Positions 22,391 to 33,645 of a stretch of 64,000 bases of DNA are shown in pieces (the stretch's first letter is position 1; each line of letters opens with the position of its first letter). The notes under the pieces were generated by a model. That model was not told where the DNA came from, searched no databases, and saw only the letters and a list, made by a program, of their open reading frames with translations. A program made the translations under genes and the position numbers. This stretch comes from Scalesia atractyloides (Eukaryota > Streptophyta > Magnoliopsida > Asterales > Asteraceae), in assembly GCA_947069175.1 (NCBI GenBank), contig CAMTDV010000027.1, positions 44,033,369-44,097,368 of the forward strand. Reading direction: 5' to 3'.

Positions 22391-22398
22391 TTTATATA
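22391..22398 (-). promoter_or_regulatory. Putative internal TATA box upstream of the env-like frame (element B)
   Basis: TATATAAA on the - strand, 119-126 bases before the ATG at 22272, inside a block closely matched at 9100-9140 of element A (CACTTTTTCCCTATATAAACCCTG then TTCATCCAAACAGAG). The sequence from here to the ATG is T/C-rich and includes AAACCCTAA, a telo-box-like leader motif. Conservation between two diverged copies is the main support. Confidence 0.5.
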
Positions 22399-22399
22399 G

Positions 22400-22809
22400 G
22401 GAAAAAGTGAATGCTGACGTGGTAGCGGTTTCCAAAAGATCTGATGGCTACCATCTGTGCACGTGTAAACTCTGTTGAATAATGGATGACAGTTGTTTGG
22501 TAACCTCTGCTAGAGACCAGCAGTGGTTCTTGACAGTGGAATGAGCGGTCGTGATTTTACACTAACAAAGGATACATTATCAGTGGATTGAGAAAACAAT
22601 GGTTTTACTAACAGTGAAGGAGGAATAGAGGATACACTGTGAGAAACAGATAGATTTTCATGCCAATCAAAGGTTTTGATAAACAACGGTTGTGAAACAG
22701 ACTTTAGAGATTTGTTGAGAAGTTCAATTTTAGCTATTTTTTAAGGATGAAAATGATTTTTCTTAACAGATTTTAATGCTTTTTACACGTGGGACCCAAA
22801 AATTTGTTT
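22400..22809 (-). other. Non-coding spacer between RT/RNase H and the env-like frame in element B
   Basis: About 410 bases with no open frame or LTR feature. CACTG-rich words recur, as in the equivalent spacer of element A (8719-9110). Apart from the TATA block at its end I see no recognisable signal. Confidence 0.55.
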
Positions 22810-24330
22810 TTATTCCGTGTTTAGCATACCAAGCCTAGAGATGAAACTTTCAAAGGTAGAATCTAATGCTTTTGTTAGAACATCTGCCAGTTGATCTTTA
22901 GTTGGAACATGATGAAGAGAAATCAACCCTTTTTCATAGCAATCTCTCACAAAGTGATGTCTGATATCAATGTATTTGGTGGTAGAATGAGATACTGGAT
23001 TTTTAATGATGTTTTCAGCTGCTTGACTATCTAACGTAAGAGGAGTCTTTAATGCAGTTAGACCAAAATCCAATAACTGATTCTGAAGCCACAGGAGTTG
23101 AGTAGTGCAGCTTGCAGCAGCAATATACTCAGCCTCTTTTGTGGATGTTGAGACTGTAGCTTGCTTTTTGCTCTGCCAAGACACTAAGCAATTGCCCGCG
23201 AATTGACAGCCTCCAGAAGTGGACTTCCTAGTGGTTTTGCAACCAGCAAAATCACTGTCTGAAAAACCCGAAAGCTCAATATTACCATTAGCTGGATACC
23301 AGATATCAAGTGTGGGAGCACCTTTTATGTATCTGAATATCCTTTTTACAACAATGAGATTGGACTTTCTAGGTGCTGACTGGGATCTAGCACAAACGCA
23401 TGTTGCAAACATGATATCTAGCCTTGATACAATTAGGTACAATAATGAACCTATCATGCTTCGATAAAGAGTTTGATCAACCAAGTCATCTTTTTCTTCA
23501 ACAGTGACAAGCTTTGTGGTTGCCATGGGTGTGCTACATGGTTTGCAATCATTCATATCAAATTTTTTAAGCAGTTCTTTGACATACTTACTTTGATGAA
23601 TGAAAGTACCATTTTGTAATTGTTTTCTTGGAGACCTAGAAAACATTGAAGCTCACCCATTGCACTCATTTCAAACTCTGCTGCCAAGAGTTTTCGAAAC
23701 TCTTCACACATGGTAGTGCATGTGGATCCAAAAATGATGTCATCCACATAGATTTGGACAAGCATCAAATTCTTTCCTTTATTTTAAAAATAAGGTTTTG
23801 TCAATTTTACATCTAGAAAAACCAATGGACAAGAGAAAGGTGGAGAGAGTTTCGTACAAGGATCTAGGTGCTTGTTTCAAGCCATACAAAGCTTTGTTAA
23901 ACTTGTAGACATGATCAAGATAAAATGCATCTTCAAAGACAGGAGGTTGAGAAACATATACCTATTCTTTGATTTTGCCATACAAGAATGCACTTTTTAT
24001 ATCCATTTGAAACACCTTGATGTTGTGGTTGGCAACAAAGGCTAAGAACAATCTAATGGCTTCTAATCTTGCTACAGGAGCAAAGTTTCATGATAATCAA
24101 GGCCTTCTTCTTGTCTGTAGCCTTGAACCACAAGCCTAGCTTTATTATTAAGAATAATACCCCTCACATCAGTTTTGTTTTGAAGACCCATTTTGTGCCA
24201 ATTGGATATACATCCTTTGGCAATGGTACAAGTTCTCATACTTGTTGTCTTTTAAAATGGAGGAGCTCTTCCTACATGGCTTCTACCCAACTGTTGTCTT
24301 TCAATTCCTCTTGGTACTTGACAGGTTGTG
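22810..24330 (-). pseudogene. Element B reverse transcriptase and RNase H (frameshifted)
   Basis: The RT N-terminus lies at about 24330-24070, where a frame change disrupts the motif around the same place as in element A. The palm motif QIYVDDIIFGS has YVDD at 23739-23750. After a frameshift near 23625 a long open frame (23646-22810, 278 codons) covers the RT thumb and RNase H, with GFSDSDFAG, STKEAEYIAA and HHFVRDC, all close to element A. The stop at 22810 falls at the same point as A's stop at 8718. The high similarity to A suggests shared ancestry, not recent copying, since frameshifts differ. Confidence 0.88.
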
Positions 24331-24370
24331 TGAGAGATAGAAAACCAGCAAAAAAACAAATGTTTTAGGA

Positions 24371-25640
24371 TTAGCTTCTGGTGAGCACCCCTTCATTTAT
24401 GTTGCCAATGATAAGGTCTGATGGATGGGTTTTAAGGTAGATGAGATCTCCCTTGTATGGAATGATGGCATTCTGAGGTGAAGGGTGCAGATGTGAATCA
24501 TCTAAGCTAGCATCTAATGGCAATTTTGAAGAACCCACATCTGTTTGAAGTGGAGGTGGAGGAATTTGTGAGATAGGTGTGAAACCATGATGATTTTTGT
24601 CCACAGTGGTTGGACTTTTATCAACAGAGGTTACGGTTGATGAAATGCCAGAGGATAGAGGATCAGTAGTGGTTAATCCAATAGTAGCAGAGTTTTCACA
24701 GTTGTTGACAACATCTGTTCCTCTGATGGTGGATGTGGCTTTATACTATGGAATCACAATGCCATATCCATAATCATGATATGGAGACTGTGGTGTACCT
24801 GTATGGTCAGTCTTAACAGACACAGATTCAAAAGTGAATTTGTCTAAATCAAAAAGTTCAGCAGGATTTGCTGGGATTTTTAATGAAGAAAGTTCATTGA
24901 ACTCTACATTCAAAGTCTCTTCCACACACCTAGTCCTTAAGTTAAAAACTTTTTAGGCTTTAGCAGTGGTTGAGTATCCCAGAAAATAACCATAATATAC
25001 TGTGGCTGCAAATTTTGAAATTGACTCTTTTAAGTTCAAAATTAAGCATGGGCAGCCCAAGATTTTGAAATAGGAGATCAATGGTTTGATCTTGTACAGA
25101 GTTTCATAAGTAGTGGATTGATGTCTGGGTTGATTAAAACTTTGTTTTGAACATAGCAAGCAGTGTTTACAACCTCTGACCAAAAGGAACAGGGTAAACT
25201 AGAGTTTGCAAGCATAGTCCAAGCAGCTTCAATTAAAGTCCTGTTTTTTCTTTCAACCACCTCACTTTGTTCTAGTGTTCTTGGAATGATGTACTGCCTT
25301 ACAATTCCTTTTAACCCACATAACTCATCCAACTCCTTATTTCTAAACTCTGTGTCATTGTCACTCCTGAAGAACTTTTACTAGCAGGTCAAATTGCTTT
25401 TCAACTTGTTTCACAAATCCTTGCAAGATTCCTGCAGTTTCATCCTTAGAGTGCAAAAAGTAAGTCCATGTAAACCTTGAAAAATTATCAACAATTACAA
25501 GACAATATCTCTTTTTACTGAGGCTCATGATTTTTACAGGGACAAACAAGTCCATGTGTAACAATTATAAACACTGACTTGTTTTGGACTCACTAATTGG
25601 TTTGTAAGAACTTTTCTGTTGTTTTCCTTTTTAACAGGAA
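24371..25640 (-). pseudogene. Element B integrase core and linker to RT (frameshifted)
   Basis: The DDE core is read in pieces: VIVDNFSRFTW (first D region, second residue D to N, about 25510-25480), a broken FRSDNDTEF region near 25350-25375, and VVERKNRT (E) near 25250. C-terminal motifs ILGCPCLIL and FLGYSTTAKA follow (25060-24955). The linker (24900-24371) is Ser/Thr/Pro-rich. In this copy the linker is uninterrupted, so it served as the empty-site reference that defined insertion K in element A. Confidence 0.82.
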
Positions 25641-26230
25641 ACACAATGTTCTTCTTTTGTGAAAAGTATTGGTGGTAATTCTCTTACAATGCCTTTTTTA
25701 GAGAGTGTGGTGATAGTTGTTAGATTTGTGTGTCCAAGTCTTCTGTGCCATAGTTCTGTCTCTTTGTTAGAGGTAGCTGAGAACTAACAAGCATCAGTCT
25801 TTGGATTATCTTTCAACATATCAACCACATACACATTGCCACTCCTATGAGCAACAAGTTGTGCTTTGCTCTCGGCTATGATTTGATGAATCTTTTTAAC
25901 CACATCTGGCCCAACAATCTGACAAGTTTTCTTAGTGAAGAATGACTCATAGCCTCTATCACTCATTTATGAAACACTAAGAAGATTAAATTTCAGATTG
26001 TCGATAAGATAGACATTTTCAAATTTGAGCTTCCCAGCCTGAACTGTTCCAGACCCAAGTACCTTTCCTTTTGAATTATTACCAAATGATATATCACCCC
26101 CTTCATGAGCCATAAAGTCTTTGAGAAGGGCTCTACATCCTATCATATGCCTGGAGCCTCCACTATCTACATACCATAAACTATCAAGGCAATTAGAAGC
26201 TCCCTGCTCAATGGTAAATAACTAGTTCAG
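25640..26230 (-). pseudogene. Element B protease and gag-pre-integrase region (broken)
   Basis: The active-site motif WYVDSGG is readable, with D-S-G at 26159-26167, then the cognate of DISFGNNSKG near 26090-26060. A stop at about 25968 splits it from a 60-codon open stretch (25966-25784). The ELWHRRLGHTN histidine motif lies near 25765-25735 and CVSC-like cysteines near 25640-25620. It is better preserved than in element A around the flap, but no complete frame remains. Confidence 0.78.
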
Positions 26231-26487
26231 TTGGGTTTCCAAAGCCAAAATGGATTCGGAAGGGGTCTCAAACATTTCAGCCTCAAATTTGGAAGAATGA
26301 GTAGAGGTTTGAACAGATCTTTGTAACACCTGTTGAGGCCCATCTCCTGTTAGATGATAGTATCCATGAGGATGCCTATTCACTCATGGTTTAGAGAGCT
26401 TTTTGTAACTCTCATAACTAAGAGGTGCCTTTTGGTAAATTGGTTGGCCATATCCTCTTGGGTACTGGTTGGTAGGTGGAGCATCTG

Positions 26488-29125
26488 TTACCTGTATCTG
26501 GGAGAAGAGGCTTTGTTCAGTGCTTTGGTAACAGATGTTTCAACAGACACAAAAGTCTTTTTAGGCTCTCCTTTTGCAGTACTTGTCTTTGAACTCTCCA
26601 GTATTTTGGATTTATACTCACTCTTTTTCACATCAAAGTTTTTGAGATAAACACACTCTTGAGTTTTATGATTTGTTTTATTACAGATTTTGCAATTTGG
26701 AGAATCAATGATCTCACCTGTTTTATTAATATCATATGCTTTTAGAAGAAGACAATTTTTAGTAACATGATTCTTCTTTTCACAGAAATTACAAAACAAG
26801 TTTTTGATCTTTTCTTTCTTCTTTCCATTTTCAGACTTAACATCTGCTGGTAAGTCTGAAATGGGAATGATTCTAGCCTTTGGTGCTTTCACACCTTCAG
26901 TGGTTGTAAATTCCATTGGCTTAAAATTTTCAAGAATGTCACATTCATCAGACCATGTGGGTTTGAATTGATATTTTTCAATCTCCTCAAAAGTTGAGTA
27001 TTCCTCATGCCTTTCTAAAATAATTTTATTTCCCTTTTTATCTGTGACTTTGATTTCTTGACCAGCCAAGTTTGTTGGAATAATTTCAACCACACCAGTC
27101 ATTTTCAATAACATTTTCTGAAACTTGTTCATTTTCTTGAATCAAATGCCAAATTTTATGTTACTTTTGACTTGGTTTGCTAGTAAGATCTCATAACCTT
27201 TGCAGGACTCCACCCATTTCTCACTAGTGATTTGGGTGGATTCCAACCCCTTTTTGCAAACCTGATATTTTTCTATCATGGTTTGGAGTTAATCCTTGGT
27301 TATGCTTGCTTCATGTTTTAGATTGCTGATTTCAGAATCCTTTTCAAGCAAGTATGATTTTAACTCTTCTGAAAGCTTTTCAAATTGCAATTCATCCTCT
27401 AAAATGTTATTCCTAAGGTTTTCATTCACCTCTTTTATGTTAGCAAAAGCAATGATGCATTTATCTGAACATAGGTCTTTTAGGACCTGGGGAGATACCT
27501 TAGTAGCAACCATCAATGCACAATCACATTCTCTTTCAGAAATACTAGCCTCCCATGGATCAGATAGAGGTTTCTTATCTTCATTAACACTTTATTTTGT
27601 AACCACTGTTTCATCATGAACATTAGGCTCAACATATTTAGATCTCTCCTCCTCAAATTCAGCACCCTCGACCTTGGACTCTAATGCCATAAAGCAAAAA
27701 TTATTTTGTTTCTTTTCAATGTCTGCAATTAGAGCGAAGTTTTCATCAGTGAGATCCTCAGGTAAGCTACTCCAATCAACAAAGCCCTGAGTAAAGAAGA
27801 TTTGTTGATTAACCTCTGCCTGAATAGTGGTTTGAGCAACTTGTTGTGCATTTGAACCTGAGGAGCTGGTGCTTGAACATGCTGAATTTGAGGAACAGTG
27901 GTTTGAACATATTGCATTGGAACAGTGGTAGTATGGTGTGCATAGTGAGCAGTGTTTTGCATGTGAGGAGCAGAGGTATATTGGGAATAATGAACAGTGT
28001 TTTGAGGTGTAGGGATAGGATGTGTGACAATTGGTCTAGTTGATTGAGACCTACATTCTCTAGCAAAATGTCCTAGCCTATTACACTTATAACATTTTAT
28101 CTTTGATTTATCCAGCCTAACTTTTGTCCCCCCATGCAACCCTAGGAACTTCCTACCAGTTCTTTTGTAATACTTGTTAGCCCCAATACTTAACAGAGCC
28201 AACTAGTGCAAAAAGTCCATCTCCTCCAAATCTGATGGATCAAAATGTTGAAGGTCACTCATCTCAAAGCATAAGTTGTCAGAAACTTGGCTTTCCCCAT
28301 TAGCAGCAAATGCATAATTGGGTGTGTAAGGATCAGAATTGAAACCATAAGTTATATCAATGAAATGATGATAACTCTGATCCTTACTACTGCCAGTGAC
28401 TTCTTCTTGGCCAAAGAGAGTTGTACTACCAAATATATAGTCATCAGTCAATTTGCCAGACTCTGTAGCTTCTTTCTGGTTCAGCTCTTTCTATAAGTGA
28501 GGATCTTACCATGAAGCTGAGTAAGACTCATTTCTTTGAACCCAACTGAATTTCTAGTAACAAAAGCTATAGTGCTCCACTTGATCTAAGAAAATGACTA
28601 TTTAGAGTCGAATTTGCAAGTGTAACATTCATCAGTTTAAGTTCACTAATGAGACAACTAAATCGTTCAAACTGTTGGGTTAATGACTCTCCTTTGACAT
28701 GACAAAACGTTTCATATTTTTTATTAAGAACCTCTCTGTTGTTTTCATTTACATCCTAAGTCCCACTGAATTGCTCCTTTAAAGCATCCCATAATTCCTT
28801 TGCACTATTGCAATGTAACAGGCCAGCTAGATATCATTTGGCAATGTAGAGCCATGATGCTAAATGCCTTTGCATCTAGCTCAATTTTTTGGAAATCTTG
28901 CTCTGAATAATTTTTGGGATCCTTTGGTACTTAGACTTTAGGGTCCTCAGTACTCGGTATCATTGGAACATGAGGTCCAAAGATAACCGACTTCCAACAA
29001 CTGGTGTTTTGCTTAGCAAGGACATGACCCATCCATCTTTGCTAGATATTATACTCAAATCTGACAAGAATCGGAAGTTTAAACATGGTTCCAGTGTTAT
29101 GAGGATCTTGTGAAGTGTGTGACAT
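26488..29125 (-). pseudogene. Element B gag, with three CCHC zinc knuckles (broken)
   Basis: A plausible gag ATG is at 29125, about 150 bases after the PBS. The N-terminal part is interrupted by stops; the capsid-like core is weakly readable to about 28500. The first knuckle CYKCNRLGHFAREC lies near 28098-28050, then a Gln/Pro/His-rich repeat (about 28030-27840), a coiled-coil-like charged region (27516-27289), and two further knuckles CNFC...H...C (about 26800-26750) and CKIC...H...C (about 26695-26650). All three keep C-X2-C-X4-H-X4-C. Gag in this lineage binds element RNA and forms particles. Three knuckles with a long linker make this gag longer than most Copia gags. Confidence 0.8.
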
Positions 29126-29272
29126 TCTGATTTTTTGCAAAACAGTTTTAGTTTAAAAACTTTTAGAAGGTAATTAAACTTTGTTTTTCAATAAAACGAA
29201 CAAATTGAATTAGCAGTGAGAGCTGATATATTTTAATAAAATTGATTTTTAAATCAATTTTGATTGACCAAA

Positions 29273-29284
29273 CTATGATACCAA
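29273..29284 (-). promoter_or_regulatory. Primer-binding site of element B (initiator tRNA-Met)
   Basis: On the - strand the LTR end TTCTTAACA is followed by AT then TGGTATCATAG, matching the 3' end complement of plant initiator tRNA-Met (TGGTATCAGAG) with one mismatch. It fixes the strand of B and its 5' LTR end. Confidence 0.85.
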
Positions 29285-29285
29285 T

Positions 29286-30023
29286 TGTTAAGAACTGAGT
29301 TTTAGAACTGTTTGTGAAAGTTCTAAAAGTGATAAAATAAGAAGATAAATCAGATGAACTTGCAGTGGAATGGAAGAACTTTAATTCACAACAGTTGAGA
29401 GATTGTTTTCATTGTCATGCTTTTGTAATTATGATTACTTGCATATGACTTACAATCTCCCCCTCAGCCTAAGATCACTGATTTGTTCGTACAGAATGTA
29501 AGAAAGATAGATTCGATTGATATTAGATGAAAGTGATCAAATAGAACAGTACTGGCACCTGTATACTATAATCCAAACCACTGAGCATCTTATTATGATG
29601 TCAGCAGGAAAGTGACACTTAACAAAAATAACAAGCTAATATCATCTGCTAAGCTAACCATTGCTAGACACTAAACATTACAAGGACTGATAGAAACCAC
29701 TGATGATGCATCCTCTGTTGATCTTCAGTAGAGCTTTGCCTTGACAGATCTTTAGCTTTGATCTTCAGCAGAGCTTTGCCTTTGCAGACCTTTAGCTTTG
29801 ATCTTCAGCAGAGCTTGTCTTGGCAAACCTTTTAGCTTAAGTCTTCAACAGAGCTTGTCTTCAACAGAGCTTGTCTTCAACAGAGTATATCTATGGTAGA
29901 CCTTGAACATTTAGTCTTCAGTAGAGCTTGACTTGGCATATGTTACATGATCATTTGGATCAGAGGTTTGTAGTATATTTTGGCTTTCTATCATCTATTC
30001 TTTTAGAGGGTTCAATTCCAATA
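29286..30023 (-). repeat. 5' LTR of element B (738 bp)
   Basis: On the - strand it starts TATTGGAATTGAACCC and ends AGTTCTTAACA next to the PBS. GGTCT follows at 30024-30028 as the target duplication. Its GCTCTGTTGAAGAC block is expanded compared with the other LTR copies (three successive CAACAGAGCTTGTCTT units at 29845-29885). Like A's LTR it starts TA, not TG. Confidence 0.87.
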
Positions 30024-30028
30024 GGTCT

Positions 30029-30775
30029 CTATAGCCATTCCCAAAACTTATCAACTACGAACACTTGACTTTCTACTTATAGACATTCACATTGGAGGAC
30101 AAGACTATTTAGAGCGGATGAGTCTTCATCCGTGCGAATCAACACTCGTCCTCTCCAAAGTGTCATATGTTCATATCTCAGACTCCACTATACAATATTC
30201 AACATAAGCTCTATCTAGCCTATTCGTATAGTTGTGGACACATACAATATGAAGTAACAGTTTCCCCCTTGTAAGTCACTGTCGAATCTTGATCTTCAAA
30301 TAAGAAAGCCGTGTTTAAGTATTCTACAACTTCAATCAAGCATTTGTTGAACACATCAACAAATCCCCCCTTGATTGATGATTCGGGCTTGCATTTGCAA
30401 TAGCATATTCCCCTTAAAATGATTCCCCCGTGGAATGACACTTCAGTTCTTTGTTTGCACGATTCCTGACCCAATCCTTCGATTTACAAACATGCAATCT
30501 TCATGAACATTCACCAACAAGAAATCACACAATGTAGCTTCTCCATTTCAACTTTCACCATATCCGCGTTCGGTTTTTTATTTATCTCTAGTAGCTCAAT
30601 TTCTTAATCTTCAACACCCATAGTTCAATCTATTAATCTTCAAAAACTTGACTGGTAATTGATAGAAACTTCGAACACCGCCCTGGTGAACTTCATGTAT
30701 ATGAATACTCACGAAAATCTGAAATCCCATCTTCCATAATCAACTTTATGCTCAACTTGAATGACTGATTAGTGT
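30029..30775. other. Flank of element B, no recognisable feature
   Basis: About 750 bases of A/T-rich DNA between element B and the next LTR. It should be the continuation of the element C sequence into which B inserted. A few C-runs (TTTCCCCCTTG at about 30262, TCCCCCGTGG at about 30423) resemble polypurine tracts on the - strand, but no LTR start follows them. Short open stretches (30220-30474) have no family resemblance. Confidence 0.5.
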
Positions 30776-33010
30776 TGTCACACCTCAACCGATGGCGGAA
30801 ACATCGGATTGAGACGAACGAGATTGCTCGAGACTTCATAACAATATTGTGACAATTTTTAATTCAAACCGATTTCATTCATAAATAAATTTTTTTGTTG
30901 TCAAGTACATCACAAGAAATCAAAGTACAACAATTGGAAACCTTGAAGTACAAAAAAACTCAATAACAATACAATAATAAAATAGTAATTCTAGATGTGT
31001 TTCTAAGTCGTCTCTACTAGATTTCTTCAATATCAACATCATCAACCTGCTACATGTTTAAAAGTTTAGTTCAACGCACAAGGCATTGGCGAGTACACAA
31101 GTTTAATATAGCATAAGTATGAAAAAGGTATAAATGAATCCACATGGCAAAAATCGTTAACTAGATTAATGTATCAAGGAATGCAATTTTACAAGTCAAC
31201 CCTCTGATTAACGCAAGAGTTAAAGACTTAACATGACCACAAGACTGCGGGCGGTGCATTACTCCTATAGCACTATAGATGTTAAGGGGAGGCTCGTACA
31301 AAGTTAATGACAAGCGAATCACATAAGAATTTTCCAAGAATACAACTCAAGTATCACGTATTTAAGCATGTATAATGGATTGTTTATGTTTGCATAAAGT
31401 ATAAGTGTGTTTGCGTGTATTTTGATAAGTCAAACACATTGCACCAAAAAGTGTAAAGCGAAAAAAGGCTTTCGAGTGTACTCACGATTTTGCAAAGCTT
31501 CCTTTGGTAATCTCGTGAAGAGTTGGAGAGTTTGAAGGATGGAACACCGAGTTATCCTACATGAGGAAACCTAGGTGTGTGAGTATTTGGATAATAATGG
31601 AGGATTCAGATTCGGAATTAAAGTATGTAAAAGTATGTATTCAAGAAAGTAATTATCTAGCCATGAACACTCGTTTTTGACACTATATATCCCGTATGGG
31701 TTGTTGTGATTTCATGGGTTAAGTGCCCATTAGAATCGTAACGAGAGGTTCAAGTCTTAGATAATATAACCTATTACCATGACGAGTAACAATGTCGCTT
31801 ATCTTCAAGGATTTGGTTATGTGTGTGTGTGTGTATATATATTATATAGTTTATGTAAATATTCTAAGCTAAGTCCATCAAGAGTATCAAAGATCGTCAT
31901 GTAAGTCAAGCATGGACGATTAACCTCATTGTATGATTCACCAATATGCAGATCATCACAAGGATGATTCGGATGATCATGAATGAAAAGGAAAATGTAC
32001 AACTTCTTACTATATCAAGTAGCCAAGTAAGCTTCAACCCGGTTGGCTCATTCCCGATATGGAAAGAGTTAACTAAGTGTCAGAGGCTAGACGGGATAAC
32101 TTACTTTAAGTCTAGCACACTACTTGAGATAGCAAGGTAAAAACATCAAGTGAGGTTGTGGATGAAGTTAGGATAGCCAAGGCTTCCAAGTATTCGGACC
32201 TATAGAAAAACACAAGTCTTGCCATCAACTTCATGGCAAGCTCGGATGGTTTCATCACTTGTAGGTTGCATAAACCCATGCAAAAACATAAAGTTTAGAG
32301 GTATTTGCACCTCTTAAACTCATAAGAATCTATTCCTAACAAGTCTCATAACCTTAGATATGTTTAAGAACAAGTAGGCACAAGATTCAAACAAGTTTTA
32401 ATCAAGAAAAACAAGATACAAAATTATAAATGAAAGCAAAATTTTAATCCTACTTTGGACCTCAAATGTGGAGAGGTCTCAACTTAGTTTACCAAGGAAA
32501 GCTTGTGAAAACCTTCCTAGAGGTTATCCAAGTAGAAAGAAAGAAGAAAACATAAGAAAATAAGAACAAAGTGAGCTAAAACTCACTTAGAATGGTTACA
32601 ACTTTATGCCAAGTCTTGGAAATTAGAAAGTAACCAAGAAGATTTGATAATGAGTTGAGTGTTTGGAGAGTGTTTAGGAGTGTATCGGGGCTCCCATTCA
32701 TAATAGGGGAATTATGATTTAGGTGATTAAAGAAGTTGGTGGTGTTTAGGAGTTGGAAAAAGGGAAATGGAGCCAAAATTCGCGTATTTTAAAAGATTCT
32801 GCCAGACCTGGTCATTTGCACGATCGTGCGGATCATAGGGTGGTGCACATCAGTGCGTGGTCATGCGGATCGCAGTGTGCATGGCTATGCGTGTCAGTTG
32901 TATAGCCGTACACCACCTATAGAATTTACCACACTTTCTAGAATTTGCAGTTTGACCCTAGAGTTTGATAATTCCATTATTTTATGCTATAAACTCATAA
33001 TTTAGCATGT
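30776..33010 (-). mobile_element. Old solo LTR of the element D family
   Basis: It starts TGTCACACCTCAACCGATGGCGGAAACATC, which is the reverse complement of the 3' end of the D LTRs (57596-57622, 62746-62776). Further shared words in the right order, such as GGATGGAACACCGAGTTATCC near 31540 and GGATAGCCAAGGCTTCC near 32170, confirm an LTR lying on the - strand. The far end is uncertain: no clear TTACA terminus or target duplication was found, so 33010 is approximate. A short (TG)n tract is at 31820-31835. No protein motif is present. Confidence 0.7.
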
Positions 33011-33431
33011 TTTTAGGTAACACACCTTTATCTAAGAAACTTTCTTCCACAATCAAATTTGCATTCTTCCTTTTTAGTCATGATAGCAAATATATAGCCT
33101 TCTCAATCAGGCCGGATAGTAACTTAATCAACAAACATCACCATTCCCTAGCGGTTAGTTCGAAAAACAACTCATCTGCTCGAAGTCCAAACATTATGAG
33201 ACGTTAGAGATCAAAGGTTTTCGTGTTCTTGTAAGATCTCTAAAGCCTTAGAAGTATCAACAATACTGATACATCCACCTAACGTTAATCCTGCTAACCG
33301 GCTTATACGAAGACTCGGACATCAAGTACCTAGACATCAATCTGATCATGATCTAAAGAATCCGAACTTCCTATGATCACGGGCTAACAAATCCAAGATC
33401 CTATTATCTCCAAACAATTTTTAGTCGGAAC
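33011..33431. other. Unassigned A/T-rich stretch
   Basis: About 420 bases with no open frame of interest, no LTR terminus and no similarity I can see to other parts of the window. It may be the decayed end of the preceding LTR or of element F. Confidence 0.4.
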
Positions 33432-33433
33432 AT

Positions 33434-33645
33434 GTAACAGCTCAGGTGTACCCGTACCATGATATCATCCGCTTTGGCAGCCAGCACGCCCTCAATGCCC
33501 GTCCCTCATGGTTTTTAAAATGCGTCAAGATGGTGAAGGTATCCAGCCCCTTATAAGGAAGCCTTTGTTCCCCTTCACAACCGATGTGAGATATCACAAT
33601 CCATCCCATAAGGGATTCAACGCTCTCGTGGGACCTTGGATATCA
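33434..33645 (+). repeat. Short conserved plant repeat inserted at the integrase of element F
   Basis: It begins TGTAACAGCTCAGGTGTACCCG and contains ATCCGCTTTGGC, GGTTTTTAAAATGCGTC, CCTTATAAGGAAGC and ACCGATGTGAGATATCACAATCC. These words in this order recall a short non-coding repeat found in many eudicot genomes. It sits exactly where element F's integrase reading breaks off (coding sequence resumes at about 33640 with AGCATATCCTGTAGAG). With TGTAACA at its start it may be a short LTR or TRIM-like piece. Family identity is from memory of its consensus and has not been checked. Confidence 0.45.

Larger units (their letters stand above)
19491..30023 (-). mobile_element. Element B: Sirevirus-type Copia retrotransposon with both LTR ends, inserted in element C
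   Basis: Read right to left: 5' LTR (30023-29286), PBS for initiator tRNA-Met, gag with three zinc knuckles, protease, integrase, RT/RNase H, internal TATA box, env-like frame, polypurine tract and 3' LTR. The target duplication GGTCT is found beside both outer ends (19486-19490, or its copy 17287-17291, and 30024-30028). Coding regions contain many stops and frameshifts. The middle of the env-like frame is replaced by part of a tandem array (20299-21092). LTR divergence and decay suggest an old, immobile copy. Confidence 0.88.

Noticed and set aside
30220..30474. 84-codon open frame on the - strand
   Set aside because: No family resemblance, Met in no useful context, and it lies in non-coding flank between retrotransposons.
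31800..31850. (GT)n and (TA)n runs as a possible origin or regulatory element
   Set aside because: Simple microsatellite inside an old LTR; no supporting motif.
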